Shown: positions 6,156 through 15,185, numbered from the stretch's first letter. The stretch is DNA of 30,791 nt from Elusimicrobia bacterium HGW-Elusimicrobia-2 (GCA_002841685.1 PHAM01000018.1:1-30791), one strand, 5' to 3'. The notes: generated by a model from the sequence alone, not told the origin. A program made the numbers and translations.

Positions 6156-7795
6156 ATTCCGCTTTTATCTCCCTGATGTCTCTGGTTTTTTTCGCTGCGG
6201 GGTATAGATACTACGCCGTGAAGATGAGGCGCGTCTGGAAAATTTCAAAGGATAATATCACGCCCGCTCACGCAAAATATAACGGAATGGATTTTGTGCC
6301 GGCCCGAAACTGGTTTTTTCTGTTCGGCCATCATTTTTCGTCCATTGCCGGCGCGGGCCCCATACTCGGGCCCGTCATCGCCTGCGCTATATGGGGCTGG
6401 CTTCCGGCGCTGATATGGGTTGTGCTGGGTTCCATATTCATAGGCGGCCCGCATGATTTTTCGGCGCTGATGCTATCCGTCAGAAACGGCGGATCTTCCA
6501 TAGCGGATGTGTCGGAAGAGCTTCTGGGGAAAACGGCGCGGTTTTTTTTCTCTGTTTTTCTTCTGCTGGCGCTTGTTCTCATCATCGCGGTTTTCGCCAT
6601 AGTCACGGCAAAAACGCTTATCGCCACTCCGCAGATAGTCATTCCGACCTTCGGGCTCATCTTCACGGCGGTGCTGACGGGGCTGATGCTCTACAGGTGG
6701 AAGACAAACGCCGTTCTGTCCACTCTTATGGGACTCGCGCTGATGGTACTTCTTGTGGCGGCGGGTCAGAGATACCCGGTCGGGTTGAACTGCGCCGATC
6801 CCCTGCGTTTGTGGACGCTGATCCTTCTCATTTATGCCGGCGCCGCCTCGATACTGCCGGTTAATATTCTGCTGCAGCCGAGAGACTATCTTTCCTCGTA
6901 TTTGCTGTTCGCGGGGCTGATCATCGGTTATGCCGGAATTTTTATTTCCCGGCCTGTCATCAATGCCCCCGCGTTTGTTTCCTTCACTTCGGTTCAGGGT
7001 TTTGTCTGGCCGACGATTTGTATCTTCATAGCCTGCGGCGCAATATCGGGTTTCCATTCTCTTGTGGCGTCGGGCACAACTTCAAAGCAAATATCCGACG
7101 AGAGGAGCGCTTTCAGGATCGGTTACGGCGCAATGATCCTTGAGGGCGTTTTGGCGGTTTTGGCGATCCTGGCTGTAACGGCAGGCCTCAAATGGAACGG
7201 CCCCGGTTCCTATCCCGCAATGGTCTCCGGCGGTGACTGGATAGGCGTTTTTTCCGCGGGATTCGGCAATATAACCCGGCCGGTTATCGGTAAATGGGGA
7301 TCTTTTTTCGCCGTGATAATGCTGAATGCTTTTGTGATGACGACGCTCGATTCGGCCACGAGGATAACCAGATATATCGGCCAGGAGCTGTTCGGGGATT
7401 CCCTGAAAATAAAACTTTTCAAAAATAATTTTGTGATCACCGCCGTCATTCTTATGGCGGCGTGGTGGTTTTCTACCGGGCCGCAGGCGAGGATATGGCC
7501 GCTTTTCGGCGCGTCAAATCAGCTGATAGCGGCGCTGGGCCTTCTTGTCGTGTCGGCGTATCTGTTCACAAAGAAAATGCCTTCTGCTCATGCCGTTTTA
7601 CCCGGCGTTTTTATGCTCGTGACGACAGTGACGGCCCTTGTGTTTGAGATGATTAAAAATTACGGTGAGAATAAATTCCTTTTTATTCTCGCGCTGCTTT
7701 TACTGGCCATGGCGGTTTTTATGATAATCGCCGCGGGGAAGCGGATGGCGCTCTTAAAAAACCGAGAGGATAATATTATCCCGGGGGAGAAATAA
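6152..7795 (+). CDS. cstA: Carbon starvation protein CstA-family transporter
   Basis: A 547-residue polytopic inner-membrane protein of the CstA family, whose members take up peptides or pyruvate under carbon limitation. The signature GHHFSSIAGAGPILGPV (near residue 59) and the IGGPHDF motif near residue 98 are clear, followed by a dozen or more hydrophobic segments. It is the compact form; E. coli CstA has about 700 residues. The start overlaps the coaD stop and the end shares one base with the PhoH gene (TAATG). Substrate cannot be told from sequence. Regulation by starvation is known for E. coli, but no CRP site or CsrA-like leader is seen here because the gene is internal to an operon. 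Confidence 0.93.
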   Translation: MNSAFISLMSLVFFAAGYRYYAVKMRRVWKISKDNITPAHAKYNGMDFVPARNWFFLFGHHFSSIAGAGPILGPVIACAIWGWLPALIWVVLGSIFIGGPHDFSALMLSVRNGGSSIADVSEELLGKTARFFFSVFLLLALVLIIAVFAIVTAKTLIATPQIVIPTFGLIFTAVLTGLMLYRWKTNAVLSTLMGLALMVLLVAAGQRYPVGLNCADPLRLWTLILLIYAGAASILPVNILLQPRDYLSSYLLFAGLIIGYAGIFISRPVINAPAFVSFTSVQGFVWPTICIFIACGAISGFHSLVASGTTSKQISDERSAFRIGYGAMILEGVLAVLAILAVTAGLKWNGPGSYPAMVSGGDWIGVFSAGFGNITRPVIGKWGSFFAVIMLNAFVMTTLDSATRITRYIGQELFGDSLKIKLFKNNFVITAVILMAAWWFSTGPQARIWPLFGASNQLIAALGLLVVSAYLFTKKMPSAHAVLPGVFMLVTTVTALVFEMIKNYGENKFLFILALLLLAMAVFMIIAAGKRMALLKNREDNIIPGEK

Positions 7796-9099
7796 TGATT
7801 AAAAATTTTGTTCTTGACACCAATGTTCTGATCCACGATCCGGCGAGTATTTTTTCGTTCGGCGACAACAATGTCATCCTTCCCATCACCGTCATAGAGG
7901 AGCTGGACGGTTTGAAGAAGTTCCATGACGAGAGGGGCAAGAGCGCCCGTAGCGCATCCCGCCGCATTGACGGGCTGAGGAAAAGGGGTTCTCTCGTCCA
8001 GGGAGTTAAGAGCAGGGAGGGCGGCACCGTGAAGGTGCTGATAGGCTCCGGAGAAAAACTGCCTGATTCTTTCGCCTCAAAAGCCGATAACACTATCCTT
8101 TCTTTCGCTGTGCACCTTAACAAAACGGCGGGCGGCGTTGTTTTTATCTCAAAAGACATAAATATGAGGATAAAGGCTCAGGTCCTCGGTCTTGAGACCG
8201 AGGATTATGATACGATGAAAGTCAATTTTTCGGAGCTCTATAACGGCTGGCGGGAAATTGAAATGAGCCCGGAAGGAATAAATAAATTTTATTCGGACGG
8301 CGTGATCGTACCGGAGGGCGAATTCCTGGAGAACGAGTATCTGATAATGAAGAATGCCGCCGACCCCAAACAGACAGCCCTGGCGAGATTCAAGAAAGGC
8401 AAGGCGGTGAAGCTCCTTCAGCCCAAGAGCATGCTCTGGGGGGTGAAGCCGCTCAATGTGCAGCAGACTTTCGCGATAGAAAGTCTTATGGACGACAAAA
8501 TAAAACTTGTGGCTTTCATAGGTATCGCCGGAACGGGAAAAACACTGCTGGCGCTCGCGGGCGGTTTGTCAAAAGTTTTTGATGACAACGCCTACCGGAA
8601 GCTCCTGATTTCCCGGCCTGTCATAGCGATGGGTAAGGATATAGGTTATCTCCCGGGTACTAAAGAAGAAAAGCTCGCGCCGTGGATGAGGGCTATTTAC
8701 GATAATCTGGAATTTCTTGTTTCCGCCTCCGGCAAAGGCGAAATGGGAGGAGAAGACCTTGAATCGCAGGTGGACTGGCTTTTTTCCTCGGGGAAAATAG
8801 AGGTGGAGGCTCTGACCTACATAAGAGGCCGGAGCATTCCCAAACAATTTATGATCGTTGACGAAGCGCAGAATCTCACGCCTCACGAGCTGAAGACTAT
8901 TGTTTCCCGCGCGGGCGAGGATACAAAAATAGTGCTGACCGGAGATCCTTACCAGATCGACAATCCTTATCTTGACGCCTCTTCTAACGGGCTGACATAC
9001 ATCATAGAAAGATTCAAGGGGCAGGAGGTGTTCTCCAGCATGACTTTTGTGACATCCGAACGGAGCCCCCTGGCGAGGCTTGCCGCCGAATTGCTGTGA
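7795..9099 (+). CDS. PIN domain plus PhoH-like ATPase (PhoH2/YlaK type)
   Basis: A 434-residue protein joining an N-terminal PIN RNase domain to a PhoH ATPase domain. PIN acidic residues are visible: Asp8 in LDTNVLIHD, Glu35-Glu36 in VIEEL, Asp in KADNTI and Asp in SKDINMR. The ATPase has Walker A GIAGTGKT (243-250) and Walker B MIVDEAQN (Asp356, Glu357), then LTGDPYQID. Homologous PhoH2 proteins act as ATP-dependent RNA-unwinding and cutting enzymes, sometimes as toxins paired with an antitoxin. Here no antitoxin-sized gene precedes it, and it sits inside a housekeeping operon between cstA and a PHP phosphoesterase, so RNA quality control is the more likely role (inference). Confidence 0.93.
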   Translation: MIKNFVLDTNVLIHDPASIFSFGDNNVILPITVIEELDGLKKFHDERGKSARSASRRIDGLRKRGSLVQGVKSREGGTVKVLIGSGEKLPDSFASKADNTILSFAVHLNKTAGGVVFISKDINMRIKAQVLGLETEDYDTMKVNFSELYNGWREIEMSPEGINKFYSDGVIVPEGEFLENEYLIMKNAADPKQTALARFKKGKAVKLLQPKSMLWGVKPLNVQQTFAIESLMDDKIKLVAFIGIAGTGKTLLALAGGLSKVFDDNAYRKLLISRPVIAMGKDIGYLPGTKEEKLAPWMRAIYDNLEFLVSASGKGEMGGEDLESQVDWLFSSGKIEVEALTYIRGRSIPKQFMIVDEAQNLTPHELKTIVSRAGEDTKIVLTGDPYQIDNPYLDASSNGLTYIIERFKGQEVFSSMTFVTSERSPLARLAAELL

Positions 9100-10007
9100 G
9101 TGCGGCCAACGAAGCAAACGCGGAGGCTCTCCGCAAACAGATGCGTGTGGACCTTCATCTGCACACCTATTTCTCCGACGGTTTTTACAGCCCTGAAGAA
9201 CTGATAAGAAGAGCGTGTCTGCGTCAGCTCAGCGCCATCGCCCTCACCGATCATGACACGACAGATGGTGTGGAGAGGGCTGTTCTGGCCGGGGCCCGTT
9301 ACGGTGTGGAGGTGATCCCCGCCATTGAGCTTTCAACGCAGGGCTTCAGCGACAAGCATGACGAGATACATATATTGGGTTATTACATAAACTGGAGAAC
9401 GGTTTATTTCCAGAAGAAACTTTCGCTTTTCCGCGGCGCCCGTCTTAAAAGGGCTCATGTGATCTGCGATAAACTCAACGGTCTGGGGATTCCCATAGAC
9501 AGAAAGGTCATTTTTGAAATGGAGGGCCGCGGGAGCGTCGGAAGAATACATATAGCGAAAGCTCTTGTGGCGGGAGGCTATGTCAAGGACATAGATGACG
9601 CTTTTCAAAAATACCTGATCAGGGGCCGGCCGGCTTTCGCGCAGCGTTTGAAGCTTCTTCCCGAAGAGGCGATCGATATGATAATCAGTATCGGCGGGAT
9701 CCCGGTGCTCGCGCACCCGAAATTCGGCGTTCCCACAAAAAAAATCGCGCAGTATCTCGTCAAAAAAGGCCTTAAAGGCATAGAGGTTTATTATCCGGGG
9801 CTGACGCCTGCGGAAATTCAGAAATACAGGTCCTGGGCGGAAGAAATGGGTCTTCTCGTCACGGGCGGATCCGATTGCCACGGCGAACTTCCGGGCCGCC
9901 CGGAGTCTATAGGCCGTCAGTACGTGCCCTATATGTCGGTGGTGAAGATGAAAGAGTTTAAATACATGATGATGAGGAAGAATATGGGGCTATTTGAAGA
10001 AGTATGA
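9096..10007 (+). CDS. PHP-domain phosphoesterase (TrpH/RNase AM-like)
   Basis: A 303-residue PHP protein. Metal-binding motifs are in order: HLHTYFSDG (His21, His23), ALTDHDT, an EIH in DEIHILGYY, LAHPKF and GGSDCHGE. The best-studied relative, E. coli TrpH (RNase AM), hydrolyses 3',5'-nucleoside bisphosphates and trims RNA 5' ends; another relative is the Chromobacterium cyclic-phosphate PHP enzyme. The start given is GTG at 9096, overlapping the PhoH stop; an ATG at 9141, just before the HLHT strand, is an equally plausible start and would give 288 residues. The stop overlaps the next gene by ATGA. Next to PIN-PhoH, it suggests RNA or nucleotide turnover. Confidence 0.9.
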   Translation: MSAANEANAEALRKQMRVDLHLHTYFSDGFYSPEELIRRACLRQLSAIALTDHDTTDGVERAVLAGARYGVEVIPAIELSTQGFSDKHDEIHILGYYINWRTVYFQKKLSLFRGARLKRAHVICDKLNGLGIPIDRKVIFEMEGRGSVGRIHIAKALVAGGYVKDIDDAFQKYLIRGRPAFAQRLKLLPEEAIDMIISIGGIPVLAHPKFGVPTKKIAQYLVKKGLKGIEVYYPGLTPAEIQKYRSWAEEMGLLVTGGSDCHGELPGRPESIGRQYVPYMSVVKMKEFKYMMMRKNMGLFEEV

Positions 10008-11299
10008 CTACAGAAAAATTTTACAAAGAATATTACGGCAGTCCCGTGATAAGGGGTGTGATAAAGGGGCAGTTCAATGACGCCGCTTTTGCCGTCGGCA
10101 GCGGCCCTTTTCTAAAAAATCAGAAATGGCATTTCCCCGTGAAGATCTCGCCGGTATCCGCCCTGGACGAATTTATGGCCGAGGGGCTTGATATTTACAG
10201 GCCGGCTGTTTCCACGGGCGAAGCTTTTTATATATTCTGGGATCTTGAATACTATAACAAAAAACAGAGGTCATATATTTACAGGCATCAGCGGAAAGTT
10301 TTTTCATGGATGGAGCCCTTTATAAAAGATATAAGCTCCCTGCTTGACGGCTACGGCATCAATTATATCCTCGACACCACCGCGTCGGGTTATCACTACT
10401 GGATGAAGATCTCAAAAAAATCGGCTATCTTCAGAGCGCTCGCGGAAGAGGGTTTCATAACTGACAGCCTGAGGGAAAAATACTCCATGGTTGTGCCCGG
10501 TGATATAAAGCGCTCAAAACCCGTACCGGAAGAAGACGGCCGGGTCTACGACTGCGCGGGAAAACTGCTTGAATATCTTACACAAAAAATAAGAAAAGAG
10601 ATGCCGCGCGCGAAAGACGGGATAGACATGACAATTTCAGATTCGCCTCCTGTCGCCGGCGTCCGCCACGACGGTTTTTCATCGGACATAACGCAGTACG
10701 CGCACCCGCTATTCATGAGGGTGTTCCGGGTTATAGCGTCTTTACATCAGAAGAACGTACTCTACTATGGAGGAAGATTGCCCGCCGTGGACATAGTCAG
10801 GAGAAAAAACATGTCTATGTCAAAAGTGCTCGACTGTATGTGGGACGCGGGGAAAGCTGTAAGCCTTTTTCGCGATTTCTCCCCCGCGCTTGATTATTCG
10901 GATAAAGGTTTTTTGAAACTTTTCAGAGAGTACAAAAAAAGTGTGACGGGAAAATTGCACAGGGAGTTTGAGAACGCCGCGCCGGAGAAATTACACATCG
11001 ACGATGAGCCGGAAAAGATCAGAAAATATTTTGCCCCGAAAAAGGCCAACCCTTCTTTGCTGGAGCCCTCGGTTCTGCAGGGAATAATAGACCATTATTC
11101 GGCGCTCGGCGCCGGAAAACTCAAGGGCGCCCTCAAGATCATAGGCGAGTATTATAACGATCCGTCGTACCGCTGGTATAACAAAGAGCGTTTTACGGGG
11201 ATAGACTGGATAAAGTATGACGCCGAGCAGGCCGCGCATTTCTGGGGCCGGGTTTATTTCACGCAGTTTAAGCTGGACGGGAAGGTGAAAAATGGATAA
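10004..11299 (+). CDS. Uncharacterised protein with possible archaeo-eukaryotic primase motifs
   Basis: A 431-residue protein not matched to a named bacterial family. Three motifs match, in order, the catalytic pattern of archaeo-eukaryotic primases (AEP/PrimPol): a hydrophobic strand ending in Asp80-Leu-Glu82 (FYIFWDLEYY), then Ser128-Gly-Tyr-His131 (TASGYHYW), then Ile-Asp208 with Asp213 and Arg221 (GIDMTISD...VAGVRH), resembling the PriS ID..VT.D....R stretch. The C-terminal third (YKKSVTG onward) is charged and mainly helical, with no visible zinc motif. The start overlaps the PHP gene by ATGA, and the last codons overlap clpC by 8 nt. The primase reading is inference from motif order and spacing; a non-catalytic or unrelated alpha/beta protein remains possible. 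Base use matches its neighbours. Confidence 0.5.
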   Translation: MTTEKFYKEYYGSPVIRGVIKGQFNDAAFAVGSGPFLKNQKWHFPVKISPVSALDEFMAEGLDIYRPAVSTGEAFYIFWDLEYYNKKQRSYIYRHQRKVFSWMEPFIKDISSLLDGYGINYILDTTASGYHYWMKISKKSAIFRALAEEGFITDSLREKYSMVVPGDIKRSKPVPEEDGRVYDCAGKLLEYLTQKIRKEMPRAKDGIDMTISDSPPVAGVRHDGFSSDITQYAHPLFMRVFRVIASLHQKNVLYYGGRLPAVDIVRRKNMSMSKVLDCMWDAGKAVSLFRDFSPALDYSDKGFLKLFREYKKSVTGKLHREFENAAPEKLHIDDEPEKIRKYFAPKKANPSLLEPSVLQGIIDHYSALGAGKLKGALKIIGEYYNDPSYRWYNKERFTGIDWIKYDAEQAAHFWGRVYFTQFKLDGKVKNG

Positions 11300-13751
11300 C
11301 AGGTTTACGAAAAGGGCCCAGCGGGTGCTGGCCAACGCTGACAGGGCCGCGAAAGACATGAATCATTCCTATATAGGGAGTGAGCATGTGCTCATGGGAC
11401 TTCTGATGCTCAGCGACGGAATAGCCGTGCAGATCCTCTCGGCGTTGGGCGTCAAAGCTGAGGATATGATCAGGGATATAAAGAACCTTCTGGGTGAGGG
11501 AGACAATCTTATACGGCTGGGGCCAATTCCTTTTTCTCCGCGTGCCAAAAGGATAATAAACGGCGCATCCGTTGAGGCCAAGGCCCTGGGCCAGCCCTTC
11601 GTGGGCACCGAGCACATACTCCTGGCGGTGCTCGGCGAGGCCAGCGGCATCGCCGCGCAGGTTCTCAGATCTGCGGGTGTTTCCTACGAAGCGGTGATGG
11701 ATTACCTGAAAGAAGCCCCCGATACCGGAGAAATTTTTTCTCCTTCTCCGGAAAAAAATACGGCTTTTTCGCCGCCGGTCAAAACGCCGCTCCTCAATAA
11801 ATTCAGCAGGGATCTCACAAAAGCCGCGCGTGACGGCGAGCTGGATCCCGTAGTGGGAAGGGAAAAAGAGGTGTCGAGGGTCATACAGATACTCTGCCGC
11901 CGCACCAAAAACAATCCGGTTCTCATCGGTGATCCGGGCGTCGGGAAAACGGCTGTCGTGGAGGGCATAGCCCAGCACATCGTCAGCGAGAGCGTGCCGG
12001 AGATAATTCACGGCAAGAGGGTGGTGTCTCTTGATATGGGCTCTATTGTCGCCGGCACCAAATACAGAGGCGAGTTTGAGGACAGGATGAGAAAACTGCT
12101 GGATGAGATAAAAAAAGAAAAAGGGCAGATAATACTTTTTATAGACGAGCTCCATCTTGTCGTGGGCAGCGGCTCCGCGGAAGGCGCGCCGATGGATGCC
12201 GCGAATATGCTCAAGCCCCTTCTTGCCCGGGGTGAGCTGCAGTGCATCGGGGCCACAACGCTGAATGAATACAGAAAATACATAGAGAAAGACGCGGCTC
12301 TGGCCCGGCGCTTTCAGCCGGTTATGCTCGACGCTCCGACGGTGGAGGAGACGATTGAGATATTGAAAGGCCTCAGGGATAAATACGAGGCCTATCACGG
12401 CGTCCGTTACAGCGATGAGGCGCTTCAGGCGGCCGCGCAGCTTTCGGACAGGTATATAACCGACAGGTTCCTGCCGGACAAGGCCATTGACCTTGTGGAT
12501 GAGGCAGGCAGCGAGATCAGGATAAAAAAATCGGAGCGATCCCCTGAATTCATGGCATTGCAGAAAACGCTCAAGGGAATACGCTCGGAAAAAGCCGAGG
12601 CCATATCGGGCCAGGAATTTGAGAAAGCCGCGCAGTTAAAAAGAGAGGAAACCCGCATTGCGGACGAGCTCAAAGAACTAAAAGAAGCAAGCAAGGGAGA
12701 TAAAACAGTCACAGAGGTGACCGCCGAGGACATGGCGCGGATTGTGGCGGGCGTGACGGGCATACCTGTTTTTAAGCTGACGGAAAAAGAATCCCAGCGG
12801 CTTTTAAATATGGAGAAGGAGCTTCACAAGGACATTGTTTCCCAGGATGAGGCCATTAGCGTTGTTTCCAGGGCTCTGCGCCGGGCGCGGACGGGTTTAC
12901 ATGAATCCGGCCGGCCGATAGGTTCGTTTATTTTTCTGGGCCCGACGGGAGTGGGCAAGACGTATCTGGCGCAATGCCTGGCGAAGTTCCTCTTTGGCGA
13001 CGAGGATTCCGTTGTAAGGGTGGATATGTCCGAGTATATGGAACGGCACAGCGTCTCGCGCCTCGTGGGGGCGCCTCCCGGTTATGTGGGTTATGACGAA
13101 GGCGGCCTTTTGACAGGCCTTGTGCGCCGCAAGCCGTATTCGGTCATTCTGCTGGATGAGATAGAGAAGGCGCATCCCGATGTGTTCAATATACTTCTTC
13201 AGATAATGGATTCGGGTTTTCTGACGGATTCGCTCGGACACAGGGTGAATTTTAAAAATACCGTTTTGATCATGACGAGTAATCTGGGGGTTAAAAGTGC
13301 CGGCGAAAACAGGAGTATGGGTTTCGCCGAAAAGAGCGGGTATGATTTCAAGGAAATGGAAAATGAGATAAAAGAAGAGCTGAAAAAATATTTCCGGCCG
13401 GAATTTCTCAATAGGATAGACGCCGCAGTCGTGTTCAGGCATCTCTCAAAAGAGGATGTCCTGAAAATCGTGGATATGCTGCTTGCGCGATTGAAAAAGC
13501 GTCTTGATGAGAAAAATATCAGCGTTGAATTTGATGAAAAAACGAAAGAGTTCCTTGCCGAAAAAGGTTTTGATAAATCCCTCGGCGCGCGTCTCTTGAA
13601 AAGAACGATACAGGATATTGTTGAGGACCCCCTCTCGGAGCGGATATTATCATCAGGGCTCTCCATCGGAGCGAAAGTAAAAGCCGTGGTAAAAGACGGT
13701 AAAATAGATTTTGTGCCCATCTCGCCGGAAAAGACAAATACCGGGGGCTGA
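11292..13751 (+). CDS. clpC: ATP-dependent Clp protease ATPase subunit ClpC
   Basis: An 819-residue Hsp100 unfoldase that feeds proteins to ClpP. Domain order is textbook: a double Clp_N repeat (about 1-145), AAA module 1 with Walker A GDPGVGKT (213-220), a short middle region with a UVR motif ([11 protein letters not shown], about 440-465) typical of ClpC rather than ClpB, AAA module 2 with Walker A GPTGVGKT (550-557), and a C-terminal D2-small domain. GGGAAGG-type purines precede the ATG. It is the last gene of the operon and ends 5 nt from the convergent ndk. No clpP, mcsA, mcsB or ctsR is nearby, so its adaptor system is elsewhere or absent. Confidence 0.97.
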   Translation: MDNRFTKRAQRVLANADRAAKDMNHSYIGSEHVLMGLLMLSDGIAVQILSALGVKAEDMIRDIKNLLGEGDNLIRLGPIPFSPRAKRIINGASVEAKALGQPFVGTEHILLAVLGEASGIAAQVLRSAGVSYEAVMDYLKEAPDTGEIFSPSPEKNTAFSPPVKTPLLNKFSRDLTKAARDGELDPVVGREKEVSRVIQILCRRTKNNPVLIGDPGVGKTAVVEGIAQHIVSESVPEIIHGKRVVSLDMGSIVAGTKYRGEFEDRMRKLLDEIKKEKGQIILFIDELHLVVGSGSAEGAPMDAANMLKPLLARGELQCIGATTLNEYRKYIEKDAALARRFQPVMLDAPTVEETIEILKGLRDKYEAYHGVRYSDEALQAAAQLSDRYITDRFLPDKAIDLVDEAGSEIRIKKSERSPEFMALQKTLKGIRSEKAEAISGQEFEKAAQLKREETRIADELKELKEASKGDKTVTEVTAEDMARIVAGVTGIPVFKLTEKESQRLLNMEKELHKDIVSQDEAISVVSRALRRARTGLHESGRPIGSFIFLGPTGVGKTYLAQCLAKFLFGDEDSVVRVDMSEYMERHSVSRLVGAPPGYVGYDEGGLLTGLVRRKPYSVILLDEIEKAHPDVFNILLQIMDSGFLTDSLGHRVNFKNTVLIMTSNLGVKSAGENRSMGFAEKSGYDFKEMENEIKEELKKYFRPEFLNRIDAAVVFRHLSKEDVLKIVDMLLARLKKRLDEKNISVEFDEKTKEFLAEKGFDKSLGARLLKRTIQDIVEDPLSERILSSGLSIGAKVKAVVKDGKIDFVPISPEKTNTGG

Positions 13752-13756
13752 CTTAA

Positions 13757-14257
13757 TTACGCCCAGACGAGCGTTTTTGTGACCTTTTCTTCCGTCTCTA
13801 CCGGATAGATGCGGTAAACCAGTTCTTCGGGTTTGAACCAGAGCTTGATCTCTCTTTCCGCTTCCTCGGGAGATGATGACGCGTGTATTATATTTTCGAA
13901 AAGGCCCTTTGTGGTGATCCTGCCGTATGATCCGCGTATTGAGGTCGGGTCGGCTGATTCGGGGTTTGTGCCGCCGCATATATTACGCACGAGAGTTATG
14001 GCGTTGTCCCCGTGATAAACCAGAGCGAGGACTTTTTTTCTACCGTGGAGATTGCCCATAAGGTAATCGAGCAATTCGTCAAAAAAGGGTTTGTCTTTCA
14101 TGTGGCAGTAATGTTCGCCCGCCAGTTCCCGGGTCACGCAGACGGCTTTTGCCGCGGCGATCTCCAGTTTTGCCTCGGAGAGGCGCGTGAGAATATTTCC
14201 TGTGAGGGATTTCTTCAGCCCGTCCGGTTTAATAATCACCAATGTTTGTTCAGCCAT
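13757..14257 (-). CDS. ndk: Nucleoside diphosphate kinase
   Basis: A 166-residue enzyme that equilibrates NDPs and NTPs through a phospho-histidine. It opens MAEQTLVIIKPDGLKK and has the IRGSYG motif and the catalytic His125 in ENIIHASSS. Standard bacterial Ndk has about 140 residues; this one carries an insertion around residues 65-75 (YLMGNLHGRKK) and a C-terminal tail (about 142-166). The ATG at 14257 is chosen because the canonical first strand begins there; an in-frame extension to 14332 adds non-conserved residues. No strong Shine-Dalgarno is visible. It is a single minus-strand gene between two plus-strand operons. Confidence 0.95.
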   Translation of the reverse strand: MAEQTLVIIKPDGLKKSLTGNILTRLSEAKLEIAAAKAVCVTRELAGEHYCHMKDKPFFDELLDYLMGNLHGRKKVLALVYHGDNAITLVRNICGGTNPESADPTSIRGSYGRITTKGLFENIIHASSSPEEAEREIKLWFKPEELVYRIYPVETEEKVTKTLVWA

Positions 14258-14267
14258 AATCAACAGC

Positions 14268-14296
14268 AGAGTAGTAAATAACCTCATAAAAATCAA
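14268..14296 (-). promoter_or_regulatory. Weak candidate promoter for ndk
   Basis: On the minus strand TTGATT (14291-14296), 17 bp, then TACTCT (14268-14273), which matches the -10 consensus poorly. If used, the message would start only a few bases before the ATG at 14257, giving a nearly leaderless transcript. Confidence 0.3.
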
Positions 14297-14333
14297 GGGC
14301 CGGCGATTTCCCGCTTGTGTGATAAATATCAAC

Positions 14334-14363
14334 TTGCATTAAAACCCGTTTCTTGTATATAAT
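14334..14363 (+). promoter_or_regulatory. Sigma-70 promoter with apparently leaderless PilZ-gene start
   Basis: TTGCAT (14334-14339), an 18-bp spacer and a perfect TATAAT (14358-14363) precede the ATG at 14370 by only 6 nt, so transcription should begin at or next to the start codon. No ribosome-binding purine run is present. It drives the six-gene PilZ to pilT operon. Confidence 0.7.
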
Positions 14364-14369
14364 TTGACT

Positions 14370-14708
14370 ATGGGCATAAAGCAATCGCATAGAAAACATG
14401 ACAGAATAAAAGATACCCTGCTTCTGGACGTGTATAAGCCGGGCGCTTTTCAGCCGGCCTGCCGGGCTTGTCTGGCGGATATCAGCGCGGGAGGCGCCGG
14501 GCTGGAATCCACATACCGGTTTAACCTCGGAGACAGGATAAACCTTGTTTTCAAAATGGAAGATGATAAAGAATATGTGATAGACGCCGTTGTCAGGAGA
14601 GTGTCCCGTTCCACGGGGACTTTTTCTTATGGGGTTGAATTTATCGCCGAGGGTTTTTTCAGGCGCTGGGCTCTGAAAAAGTTCGTCAAAAAACTTCTTA
14701 ACTCCTGA
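14370..14708 (+). CDS. PilZ-domain (c-di-GMP binding) protein
   Basis: A 112-residue single-domain protein. The two PilZ c-di-GMP binding motifs are present: RxxxR as Arg8-KHD-Arg12 near the N-terminus, and DxSxxG as Asp37-I-Ser39-AG-Gly42. The remainder forms the expected beta-barrel with the GVEF strand near the end, plus a basic C-terminal helix (KKFVKKLL). The ATG at 14370 is taken as the start; a TTG two codons earlier (14364) would overlap the -10 region. It leads an operon that ends with pilT, so it may link c-di-GMP to pilus retraction or to glycogen metabolism (inference). The HIT gene follows with no gap. Confidence 0.88.
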   Translation: MGIKQSHRKHDRIKDTLLLDVYKPGAFQPACRACLADISAGGAGLESTYRFNLGDRINLVFKMEDDKEYVIDAVVRRVSRSTGTFSYGVEFIAEGFFRRWALKKFVKKLLNS

Positions 14709-15182
14709 ATGAAATATTTAGCGGCGCCGTGGAGAGACAAATATTTTGACATGAAACAGGACGGGTGTATTTTCTGCAAGGCTGTCAAGGCGAAAAAAGA
14801 CAGCGAAAATTTTGTTGTCATGAGGGGCGAGAAATGCTTTCTCATGCTGAATCTTTTCCCTTACACAAACGCTCATGTAATGGCCGCGCCCTACAGGCAC
14901 ACGGGGGATGTGACGAAGCTCAGCGCCGAGGAAACCTCGGAGATGGCCGCAATGGTCGTTAAAGCGGTTACCGCGATGAAAAAACTTTTTCATTGCGAAG
15001 GTTTTAACATAGGCGTGAATCAGGGCGCCGCCGCCGGGGCGGGTTTCGCGTCTCACATACACACGCACATAGTCGGGCGCTGGAAGGGAGATACCAATTT
15101 TATGACAACTCTTGCCGCCACGCGCGTGACGCCCTCGTCGCCGGAAAAAATATATAAGATGCTCAAAAGGGAGCTGGCGTAG
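14709..15182 (+). CDS. HIT-family nucleotide hydrolase/phosphorylase
   Basis: A 157-residue histidine-triad protein. The active-site triad is H116-I-H118-T-H120-IV, preceded by GAGF and followed by GRWKGDTNFM. A zinc CxxC (Cys20, Cys23) near the N-terminus places it with bacterial diadenosine-tetraphosphate phosphorylase-like HIT proteins. The likely role is breakdown of Ap4A or related adenylated nucleotides. The ATG immediately follows the PilZ gene's TGA, and glgA starts 3 nt after its stop. Confidence 0.93.
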   Translation: MKYLAAPWRDKYFDMKQDGCIFCKAVKAKKDSENFVVMRGEKCFLMLNLFPYTNAHVMAAPYRHTGDVTKLSAEETSEMAAMVVKAVTAMKKLFHCEGFNIGVNQGAAAGAGFASHIHTHIVGRWKGDTNFMTTLAATRVTPSSPEKIYKMLKRELA

Positions 15183-15185
15183 ATC

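Noticed and set aside
6473-7057. Long minus-strand frame within cstA
   Set aside because: It is antisense to a clear CstA gene, has a low-complexity charged composition (RRED, KKNREKK) and no ribosome site; it is a by-product of the codon use on the other strand.
7795-9099. PIN-PhoH as a toxin of a toxin-antitoxin pair
   Set aside because: No small antitoxin gene precedes it; the upstream overlapping gene is the 547-residue transporter CstA.
11268-12398. 376-codon minus-strand frame within clpC
   Set aside because: It is fully antisense to the conserved ClpC N-terminal and AAA-1 regions and shows no domain of its own.
14258-14332. N-terminal extension of ndk
   Set aside because: Canonical Ndk begins at the TLVIIKPDG strand; the extension has no family counterpart and overlaps the candidate promoter.
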